A stretch of DNA of 6,755 nucleotides from JALHRI01 sp044351685 (lineage in GTDB: Bacteria > Pseudomonadota > Alphaproteobacteria > Rickettsiales > UBA3002): contig JBILFK010000086.1 in NCBI GenBank assembly GCA_044351685.1, positions 1 to 6,755 of the forward strand. The letters run 5' to 3'. The notes below the pieces were generated by a model, which made no database searches, had not been told where the DNA came from, and was given only the letters and a program-made list of their open reading frames with translations. Positions 1-4,626 of the stretch are shown piece by piece. The translations under genes and the position numbers were made by a program. Positions within the stretch are counted from its first letter, which is position 1. Every line of letters begins with the position of its first letter.

Positions 1-308
1 TTGCGGTCGATTCGGTGCCGGCGATTTTTGCTATCACCACGGATCCGTATATTGTGTATACCAGCAATATTTTCGCGATTCTGGGCCTGCGTGCGCTCTA
101 TTTTGCGCTGGCGGCAGTGGTGCACCAGTTCCATTACCTGAAACCCGCGCTTTCGCTGGTGCTGGTGTTTATTGGCGCGAAAATCTTTATTGCCGACGCG
201 ATGGATTTAGAAAAATTCCCCGCTAGCATTTCACTCGGCGTTACGTTCGCGTTGCTTACGCTTGGTATTGTGGCTTCCAAGCTATTTCCCAAGAAAGAAA
301 CACATTAG
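1..308 (+). CDS. TerC/Alx-family integral membrane protein, C-terminal part (5' truncated by window edge)
   Basis: The frame is open from the first base, and the residues VDSVPAIFAIT at the left edge are the conserved TerC-family signature around an intramembrane Asp. The GTG at 15 lies inside that motif and is therefore not the start. About 100 residues are visible. Hydrophobic stretches correspond to the last three or so transmembrane helices (roughly FAILGLRALYFALAAVV, ALSLVLVFIGAKIFIA and SLGVTFALLTLGIVAS), and the protein ends in a short basic tail, KKETH. TerC/Alx/YgdQ-type proteins sit in the inner membrane, and some (Alx, MntP-independent exporters) are linked to manganese export or metal stress. 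The substrate here cannot be read from the sequence. The stop TAG (306-308) is eight bases from the stop of the convergent SPFH gene. Family assignment is confident; specific function is not. Confidence 0.9.
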   Translation, partial: AVDSVPAIFAITTDPYIVYTSNIFAILGLRALYFALAAVVHQFHYLKPALSLVLVFIGAKIFIADAMDLEKFPASISLGVTFALLTLGIVASKLFPKKETH

Positions 309-349
309 AAAACGGGCTATTCGCCTTCAGTTTTAGTGCTGGCCGTTTT
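309..349. terminator. Possible bidirectional terminator between convergent genes
   Basis: The convergent stops at 308 and 317 are only eight bases apart. AAAACGG (309-315) and CCGTTTT (343-349) form a perfect 7-base inverted repeat whose ends give an A-tract 5' and a T-tract 3', as expected of a terminator working in both directions. The right arm lies within the last codons of the SPFH gene. The loop is long (27 bases) and the stem has few GC pairs, so this is tentative. Confidence 0.3.
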
Positions 350-1321
350 ATAGCTAAGCGCGGTTTTACGCGACTTGCCGGAAAGCAGATCTTCCTGCTT
401 CTGGCCGCGTAACTGATCAAAAATGGTGAGCGCCTGTGCAACCATACTTCCTACATCATTGGCATTGCCGGGAAGCAGCATGGTGGTGGATGTTTTGGCG
501 AGTTTTTCGAATGCCGCCACATAGCTTTCGGCCACGCGTAGGGCAATGGCATCTTCGCCACCATCGCGGCTAATGGCGGCAGCAATTAACTCGATGCCTT
601 TGGCGGTCGCTTCGGCAACTGCAATAATGGCTTCGGCTTCACCTTTTGCGCGGTTGACCTGATCGGTCAGCGCCGCTTCGGAGGTTAATACCACCTGCTG
701 TTTTTCACCTTCGGCCATGTTGATTTTTGATTGACGCAGGCCTTCCGATTGCAAGATTTCGGCGCGTTTCTGGCGTTCGGCAGCTACTTGCAGTTCCATG
801 GCCTTTAACACCGTAGCAGGTGGCGTAATGTTTTTAATTTCGTAGCGCATGCACTGGATGCCCCAGGTTTGTGCGGCCAGATTGATGGCGGCAACAATAT
901 TAGCATTCAGCTGTTCGCGCTCTTCGAAGCACTGATCGAGCGAGAGTTTACCGATTTCCGAACGCATGGTGGTTTGTGCTAGCTGGGCTACTGCATAAAT
1001 CGGGTCGTTCACGCCGTAACTGGCCTGCACCGGATCGATGATGCGCAGATACAGCATGCCGTCCATCATCATCGTCACGTTGTCACGCGTAATGGCAGGC
1101 TGCTCCTGCACTTCATAGGCAAATTCCTTCAGCGAATGGCGATAGGAAACGCGCTCGATAAAGGGCACCAGAATATTCAAGCCGGGTTCGAGTTTGCGAT
1201 CAAAGCGGCCCAATTTCTCGACAATCCATGCCGATTGTTGCGGCACAATTTTAACGCCTTTGGCAATCACTAAAATGCCAATGAAGCCAAGAACCAGAAA
1301 TAATGCGGGGCCGAAAAACAT
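317..1321 (-). CDS. Slipin/paraslipin-type SPFH (stomatin/prohibitin) membrane protein
   Basis: The 334-residue product has the layout of bacterial paraslipins (relatives of archaeal PH1511 and human SLP-2). There is one N-terminal membrane segment (about residues 4-20). An SPFH domain follows (about 22-180) with typical runs such as IVPQQSAWIVEKLGRF, LEPGLNILVPFIERV, TRDNVTMMMDGMLYLRI and LAQTTMRSEIGKLSLDQ. After it comes an Ala/Glu-rich coiled coil (about 176-250, with GEAEAI and AEATAKGIELIAAAI) and a polar Lys/Ser-rich tail. Such proteins form large ring-like oligomers at membrane microdomains. Their common genetic partner is NfeD, which is the gene directly upstream here (15-base gap). 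The start at 1321 is supported by AAGGA seven bases upstream. Last gene of the cytochrome c-NfeD-slipin operon. QmcA is a close relative, but I do not assign a symbol. Confidence 0.92.
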   Translation of the reverse strand: MFFGPALFLVLGFIGILVIAKGVKIVPQQSAWIVEKLGRFDRKLEPGLNILVPFIERVSYRHSLKEFAYEVQEQPAITRDNVTMMMDGMLYLRIIDPVQASYGVNDPIYAVAQLAQTTMRSEIGKLSLDQCFEEREQLNANIVAAINLAAQTWGIQCMRYEIKNITPPATVLKAMELQVAAERQKRAEILQSEGLRQSKINMAEGEKQQVVLTSEAALTDQVNRAKGEAEAIIAVAEATAKGIELIAAAISRDGGEDAIALRVAESYVAAFEKLAKTSTTMLLPGNANDVGSMVAQALTIFDQLRGQKQEDLLSGKSRKTALSYKTASTKTEGE

Positions 1322-1336
1322 GAGGGAATCCTTTGG

Positions 1337-1795
1337 TTAAGACGATTTCACTTTCAACACGTTACCTTCCACGGCGCTAATACGCACCTGCGTGCCGGCG
1401 GCGATTTCTGTTGCGGTTTCGTGCCCATCGATTTCGGCGAACATTAGCGTGCCCGACCAGCGCACTTGCCCGCGCGTGCCTTTTTTCAGGCCAGCATCGG
1501 CGACAATCGCGATATCACCTACCATGTTGCTATAGGGCTTTTCTTTGGGGTTTAGGCGCCAAGCTTTCATTTTGCTCCACAGCAGCACCGCAAAAATAAT
1601 GGTGCTGGCAAAAAATATCGCAGCTTGCAGAACATAATCGTTAGCGCCAGCGGCACCGATTTCAATGGCAATGCCCGTGAGAATGGCGCCAAGCCCGGCG
1701 AACACCAGCCCAATACCGGGAATGCCAAAGGCCTCGAGCGCCAATAATGCTGCCCCTGCGATCAACCAACCGATAGATGCAGAGAGTGGCAGCAT
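1337..1795 (-). CDS. NfeD-like membrane protein, short form
   Basis: The 152-residue product has three hydrophobic segments (about 8-27, 28-48 and 55-73), then a soluble C-terminal OB-fold-like domain (about 88-150). That domain carries the usual NfeD pattern: a MVGDIAIVADAG lead-in, KGTRGQVRWSGTLMFAEIDG, and a final GTQVRISAVEGNVLKVK strand pair. There is no N-terminal ClpP-like protease domain, so this is the short NfeD form paired with slipins. The OB-fold is thought to act with the partner SPFH oligomer. Its ATG directly abuts the TAA of the cytochrome c gene with no intervening base. Its ribosome site (GGAG) lies inside the end of that gene with nine bases of spacing, so the two genes are likely translationally coupled. 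Stable pairing with the downstream SPFH protein is inferred from family knowledge. Confidence 0.9.
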   Translation of the reverse strand: MLPLSASIGWLIAGAALLALEAFGIPGIGLVFAGLGAILTGIAIEIGAAGANDYVLQAAIFFASTIIFAVLLWSKMKAWRLNPKEKPYSNMVGDIAIVADAGLKKGTRGQVRWSGTLMFAEIDGHETATEIAAGTQVRISAVEGNVLKVKSS

Positions 1796-2422
1796 TTATT
1801 TTTTCTCCGCGTCTTCTTTTGCCTCTTCCGGTGCAGCGGGTGCAGCCACTGGCAGTGGCAGCGGGCTATCGGAGAGCGTGTTCAGATAGGCAATCAGGTT
1901 TGCACGGTCCGCATCTTTGGTGGTACCCGCATAGGCCATGATGGTGCCGGGCACCCATTTGCGCGGGGCATATTGAAACTGGTTCATTTCTTCGAATGTC
2001 CAGGTGCGATCGCCGTGCGATTTCATGCCCTCAGAGTAAGCAAAACCATCCTTGCTCGCCACTTTACCACCAAGCACACCCCACAAATTGGGGCCCACTT
2101 TATTGGCGCCGCCTTTGTCGTTGCTGTGGCACACGGTGCATTTTTTGGCAAAATAATCGCCGCCTTTAGTGGCGTCGGCGCTGGCATAGAGCGCATCGAT
2201 ATTGGGGGCGCCTTGAGGTTTTGCAGCGCCACCGGCGCCTGCTGTGTCATCGGCCATTTCTTCGACTTTATAGCCGCGCGCGAATTCTTCGTGGTGGCCA
2301 GGGTGTTTGGGGCCGCCTTCGTAGAGATATTCGGTGACCTTGCCGGCAATCATGCCGATAAGCCCCGCCAACACCACTGCGCCGGCGATTTTATTTAACT
2401 CAAAACCATTATCTGATGCCAT
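1796..2422 (-). CDS. cycM: Membrane-anchored class I cytochrome c (c552/CycM type)
   Basis: The 208-residue product starts MASDNGFELNKIAGAVV, close to the start typical of alphaproteobacterial CycM/c552. An uncleaved N-terminal membrane anchor lies at about 11-28. A linker rich in Gly/Ala/Asp follows (about 35-75), then a class I cytochrome c domain with the haem motif CTVCH at 95-99 and the axial Met162 in GTIMAYAG. The domain closes with the DADRANLIAYLNTLSD helix and an Ala/Pro/Glu/Lys tail. In the family this protein carries electrons from the bc1 complex to the aa3 oxidase on the periplasmic face. The start at 2422 is chosen because AAGGA sits about eight bases upstream and the anchor follows at once. 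A longer reading frame extends to 3175, but it runs antisense across kdsB and has no family resemblance. First gene of the operon with NfeD and slipin; divergent from kdsB. The symbol is by analogy. Confidence 0.92.
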   Translation of the reverse strand: MASDNGFELNKIAGAVVLAGLIGMIAGKVTEYLYEGGPKHPGHHEEFARGYKVEEMADDTAGAGGAAKPQGAPNIDALYASADATKGGDYFAKKCTVCHSNDKGGANKVGPNLWGVLGGKVASKDGFAYSEGMKSHGDRTWTFEEMNQFQYAPRKWVPGTIMAYAGTTKDADRANLIAYLNTLSDSPLPLPVAAPAAPEEAKEDAEKK

Positions 2423-2521
2423 AGTCTGTATCCTTGTTGGTGATTGCGGGGTAGCATACTGATTTGCGTGTCGCAAGAATCTTGTCATTTTCGTGTGATT
2501 CTGCTTTGTCTTTGCGCAACC
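2423..2521. promoter_or_regulatory. Divergent promoter region between cytochrome c and kdsB, with a small inverted repeat
   Basis: These 99 bases separate two divergently read genes and must hold promoters for both. The cytochrome c side has a clear ribosome site (AAGGA on the minus strand, about 2430-2434). The kdsB side has no recognisable Shine-Dalgarno before its ATG. A perfect inverted repeat TTGCG-TGT-CGCAA lies at 2464-2476, near the middle, and could be an operator. I see no convincing -35/-10 pair in either direction. Confidence 0.4.
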
Positions 2522-3259
2522 ATGTCGCAGCTTACCCCACTCATTGTTATTCCGGCGCGCCTTGCTTCCACTCGGCTGCCCAATAAACCGCTCGCCATGA
2601 TCGGCGATGCGCCGATGATTGTGCAGGTGTGGCGCCGCGCTCGTGAGGCCGATATTGCCCCGGTGATGGTGGCCTGCGATAGTGCGCTTATTGCCGATGT
2701 GATACGTGATGCTGGCGGCGATGCGATTCTCACTGACCCTGCCCTGCCCTCCGGCTCCGACCGCGTATGGCAAGCCGTACAGCAGCATGACCCAGGTGCC
2801 AAATATAACGCGATTGTGAATTTGCAGGGCGATTTGCCGACCTTTGATGCGGCACTTTTTGCGCCGCTGCTTGCGCCATTCGCGCAGGCGCATGTTGATA
2901 TTACCACACTTGCTGCGCCCATCACCCGGCCCGAAGAGCACGAGAACCCCAATGTAGTGAAGGCCGTGTGGGCACAGCCTGCCGGTGGCAGGCGAGGGCG
3001 CGCGCTGTATTTTACCCGCGCCACCGCGCCTTACGGCGATGGGGTGCGCTTTCACCATATTGGGGTGTATGCTTACCGGCGCGCGGCGCTTGAGCGCTTT
3101 GTGGCGCTGCCCCCCAGCCCGCTGGAGTTGCGCGAAAAGCTGGAACAGTTGCGTGCACTGGAAGCAGGCATGCATATCGAACTAGTGGTTGCCGAAGCGG
3201 TTCCTCTTGGTGTAGATACCCCCGAAGATTTAGAACGTGCACGCGAATTTTTTAAGTGA
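2522..3259 (+). CDS. kdsB: 3-deoxy-manno-octulosonate cytidylyltransferase (CMP-Kdo synthetase)
   Basis: The enzyme activates Kdo with CTP to give CMP-Kdo and pyrophosphate, in the cytoplasm, for attachment to lipid A. The 245-residue length is normal for KdsB. Visible signatures are the nucleotide-binding PARLASTRLPNKPL (11-24), PSGSDRVWQA (76-85), the metal-binding NLQGDLP (100-106, Asp104), LYFTRATAPYGD (162-173), HHIGVYAYR (178-186) and the C-terminal GVDTPEDLERA (230-240, Asp232 as second metal ligand). The motif QGDLP, in place of the enterobacterial QGDEP, is one I associate with alphaproteobacteria. The start at 2522 gives MSQLTPLIVIPARL, matching the family N-terminus. The frame stays open upstream to 2444, but the extra 26 residues are not family-like. 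No ribosome site is apparent. In many relatives kdsB is followed by pheA; here a PfkB kinase follows after 101 bases. Confidence 0.95.
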   Translation: MSQLTPLIVIPARLASTRLPNKPLAMIGDAPMIVQVWRRAREADIAPVMVACDSALIADVIRDAGGDAILTDPALPSGSDRVWQAVQQHDPGAKYNAIVNLQGDLPTFDAALFAPLLAPFAQAHVDITTLAAPITRPEEHENPNVVKAVWAQPAGGRRGRALYFTRATAPYGDGVRFHHIGVYAYRRAALERFVALPPSPLELREKLEQLRALEAGMHIELVVAEAVPLGVDTPEDLERAREFFK

Positions 3260-3266
3260 ACGAACA

Positions 3267-3338
3267 ACGAAGTCAGGAGGCTTCGTGAGCCATCAGCCCG
3301 CGAAGCGGCGCGCAGGACTAGCCAGAATGGCGATGTCC
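3267..3338 (+). promoter_or_regulatory. Structured leader with alternative hairpins upstream of the PfkB kinase
   Basis: Several helices can form in this stretch. ACGAAG (3267-3272) pairs with CTTCGT (3281-3286) around the loop TCAGGAGG. The alternative GGCT (3279-3282) pairs with AGCC (3288-3291) and uses overlapping bases, so the two exclude each other. CCGC-GAA-GCGG lies at 3298-3308. The strongest is a two-part hairpin in which GGAC (3315-3318) pairs with GTCC (3335-3338) and, inside it, GCCA (3321-3324) pairs with TGGC (3328-3331) around a GAA loop. The pentamer CGAAG occurs three times (3268, 3301, 3338), each able to pair with the single CTTCG at 3281. It matches no riboswitch class I can recall. 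It could also be one copy of a dispersed intergenic repeat. Confidence 0.4.
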
Positions 3339-3350
3339 GAAGCAACATAG
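3285..3350 (+). CDS. Possible 21-residue leader peptide upstream of the kinase
   Basis: A perfect Shine-Dalgarno AGGAGG (3275-3280) stands four bases before a GTG at 3285. This opens 21 sense codons ending in TAG at 3348-3350. The peptide begins (M)SHQPAKRRAGLARMAM and is basic in its first half. The TAG overlaps the ribosome site GAGGA (3350-3354) of the kinase gene, the classic layout for translational coupling or leader-peptide control. Its codons run straight through the hairpins described for this leader, so translation would disrupt them. I recognise no homologue. The frame is open back to about 3234 without a better start. It could be chance, since the leader may instead be a dispersed repeat. 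Confidence 0.3.
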   Translation: MSHQPAKRRAGLARMAMSEAT

Positions 3351-3360
3351 AGGAATTATT

Positions 3361-4347
3361 ATGCAATTAGCCCCCAAACCCTACCATGTGGTTGCCATTG
3401 GCAATGCCATTGTTGATGTGCTTTCGTTCAGCGATGATCGGTTTATCGAAGAACAGGCCATGCGCAAAGGCACCATGTGCCTGATCGATGATGCGCGCGC
3501 CGAAGCGCTTTACAATGTGATGGCGCAAACCACCGAGGTTTCGGGCGGTTCGGCCGCCAATACGCTGGCGGGTATGGCGTCGTTGGGTGCGAATACGGCC
3601 TTTATTGGCAAAGTGAATAACGATGCGCTTGGCCACCATTTTCGCCATGATCTGAACGCCGTGGGTGTCGAATTTACTACCCCTGCCACACAAAATGGCC
3701 AACCGACTGCGCGCTGCCTGATTGTGGTGACGCCTGATGGTCAGCGTACCATGAACACCTATCTGGGTGCGGCGGGCGAGCTGCACGAAGTCGATGTAGA
3801 TGGCGCACTGATTGCCAAGGCGCAGGTGCTGTACGGCGAAGGCTATATGTGGGATATGGAATGCACCAAAGCCGCGCTGCGAAAGGCGTTTTCGCTTGCC
3901 AAAGCGGCGGGCGCAAAAGTGGCGTTCACGCTTTCGGATGTGTTTTGCGTCGAGCGTTCGCGCGATGAATATCTGCACATGATTCGCGAAGATTTTGATA
4001 TTTTGTTCTGCAATCACGAAGAAGCGCAGGCGCTGTATCCCGGTAAATCGCTTGAAGAAGTATTGCAGGCATTGCAAGGCCAGTGCGAAGTGATTGCGGT
4101 GACGTGTGGTTCGAAGGGTTCGATCATTCTTACGCCCACCGAGCGCATTCAAGTGGACCCTATCTGGGTGCATGAGGTGGTGGATACTACCGGTGCTGGC
4201 GATTTGTATGCCGCAGGGTTTTTGTATGGGCTAACACACGGCCGCAGCCTTGCCGAGTGCGGCGCGCTGGGTTCGGCCTGCGCTTCAGAAATCATTACCC
4301 ATCTGGGCGCGCGCGCGCAAAAACCACTTAAGCGGCTAATTGCATAG
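3361..4347 (+). CDS. PfkB-family kinase, adenosine-kinase-like
   Basis: This 328-residue ribokinase-fold enzyme phosphorylates a sugar or nucleoside with ATP in the cytoplasm. Seen in order: an N-terminal strand VVAIGNAIVDVL (10-21), the first PfkB signature SGGSAANTLAGMASLG (61-76), FIGKVNNDALGHHF (81-94), the phosphate/metal-related NHEEA (218-222, NxxE), TCGSKGS (248-254), and the second PfkB signature DTTGAGDLYAAGFLYG (275-290). The last contains the anion-hole residues and the catalytic base Asp281. Overall length and the GGSAAN/CNHEE pattern fit the adenosine-kinase-like group common in alphaproteobacteria, which would salvage adenosine to AMP. Ribokinase or another sugar kinase cannot be excluded from sequence alone. 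The start at 3361 is set by GAGGA six bases upstream. A run of alternating GC near the end (about 4308-4319) is slippage-prone but the frame is intact. Confidence 0.9.
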   Translation: MQLAPKPYHVVAIGNAIVDVLSFSDDRFIEEQAMRKGTMCLIDDARAEALYNVMAQTTEVSGGSAANTLAGMASLGANTAFIGKVNNDALGHHFRHDLNAVGVEFTTPATQNGQPTARCLIVVTPDGQRTMNTYLGAAGELHEVDVDGALIAKAQVLYGEGYMWDMECTKAALRKAFSLAKAAGAKVAFTLSDVFCVERSRDEYLHMIREDFDILFCNHEEAQALYPGKSLEEVLQALQGQCEVIAVTCGSKGSIILTPTERIQVDPIWVHEVVDTTGAGDLYAAGFLYGLTHGRSLAECGALGSACASEIITHLGARAQKPLKRLIA

Positions 4348-4368
4348 CGGCATTTTTCGCCATATTGT
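4340..4368 (+). promoter_or_regulatory. Candidate sigma-70-type promoter for the tRNA-Arg locus
   Basis: TTGCAT (4340-4345) and TATTGT (4363-4368) are 17 bases apart. They would start transcription just before the half-tRNA at 4377. The -35 box overlaps the last codons of the kinase gene. The downstream intact tRNA has no comparable promoter of its own, so both tRNA units may depend on this one. The match to consensus is modest. Confidence 0.3.
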
Positions 4369-4376
4369 TCTCGCGT

Positions 4377-4415
4377 GGTCCCGTAGCTCAGCTGGATAGA
4401 GCAAGCGTTTCCTAA
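4377..4415 (+). pseudogene. 5' half of a tRNA-Arg(CCU), broken in the anticodon loop
   Basis: These 39 bases align without gaps to the first 39 of the intact tRNA 151 bases downstream, with three differences (4380, 4404, 4405). They contain the 5' acceptor strand GGTCCCG, a complete D arm, the 5' anticodon strand AGCGT and the anticodon loop TTCCTAA. After 4415 the sequence leaves tRNA consensus and no matching 3' anticodon strand (ACGCT expected) follows. GGTCCCG would pair perfectly with the CGGGACC at the end of the downstream tRNA, better than that tRNA's own GGTTCCG, which has a G-U pair. This fits a rearranged or integration-split gene. Weak similarity to a 3' half (AAGG...CCTGCCG...ACC, about 4464-4484) may be a remnant. 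Confidence 0.65.
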
Positions 4416-4474
4416 GCCGACACTCTACCCTCAAAAAGAGGTGCGCGATTAGGAGGTTGGTGTAAGGTGGCCGC

Positions 4475-4519
4475 CTGCCGAACCGCGCGGCGAACCGTGT
4501 GCGCACTGGCAGAATTTTT
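4475..4519 (+). terminator. Hairpin followed by T5, terminator-like
   Basis: The outer stem CTGCC (4475-4479) pairs with GGCAG (4508-4512). Inside it a 7-pair stem (4484-4490 with 4495-4501, including two G-T pairs) is closed by a CGAA tetraloop. TTTTT follows at 4515-4519 after two A's. Its position between the half-tRNA and the intact tRNA is odd, because a working terminator here would reduce transcription of the intact tRNA from an upstream promoter. Confidence 0.4.
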
Positions 4520-4527
4520 GTGTTATT

Positions 4528-4605
4528 GGTTCCGTAGCTCAGCTGGATAGAGCACTCGTTTCCTAAACGAGGGGTCGCTAGGTTCGAATCCTGCCGGGAC
4601 CACCA
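4528..4605 (+). tRNA. tRNA-Arg (anticodon CCU), with a one-base insertion in the T stem
   Basis: A cloverleaf can be drawn. The acceptor is GGTTCCG (4528-4534) with CGGGACC (4595-4601), containing one G-U pair. The D stem is GCTC/GAGC, and the anticodon stem CTCGT/ACGAG (4555-4559/4567-4571) is perfect. The loop TTCCTAA carries anticodon CCT (4562-4564, reads AGG). The T loop is TTCGAAT (4583-4589), and discriminator A plus encoded CCA lie at 4602-4605. The T stem is unusual: GC-T-AGG on the 5' side against CCTGC, so T4579 is bulged, or the variable loop has six bases and the stem a C-C mismatch. Total length is 78, one more than expected. It may be functional with a bulge, a decayed or element-borne copy, or a sequencing error. 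Confidence 0.85.
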
Positions 4606-4626
4606 GCCCAAAGTGGGAGGAGTTTT

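Noticed and set aside
2444..2521. N-terminal extension of kdsB
   Set aside because: The 26 extra residues are not KdsB-like; the ATG at 2522 gives the conserved start and usual length.
1796..3175. A 459-residue minus-strand frame extending the cytochrome c N-terminally
   Set aside because: The extra 251 residues are antisense to kdsB, have no family resemblance, and the internal ATG at 2422 has a ribosome site and gives a normal CycM N-terminus.
3260..3360. SAH or SAM riboswitch before an adenosine-kinase-like gene
   Set aside because: It was an attractive idea from pathway logic, but I could not match the conserved cores of these classes; only generic hairpins are visible.
3367..4173. A 268-residue minus-strand frame opposite the PfkB kinase
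   Set aside because: It is a shadow frame of a confidently identified gene, with His/Arg-rich composition typical of antisense translation.
4411..4566. Group I intron in the tRNA-Arg(CCU) anticodon loop, as known in some alphaproteobacteria
   Set aside because: The interval is too short, shows no recognisable P/Q/R/S core, and the downstream unit repeats the complete 5' half instead of being only a 3' exon.
4336..4611. A 91-residue minus-strand frame across the tRNA region
   Set aside because: It is the well-known spurious antisense-tRNA translation (contains SRQDSN) and covers RNA-coding sequence.
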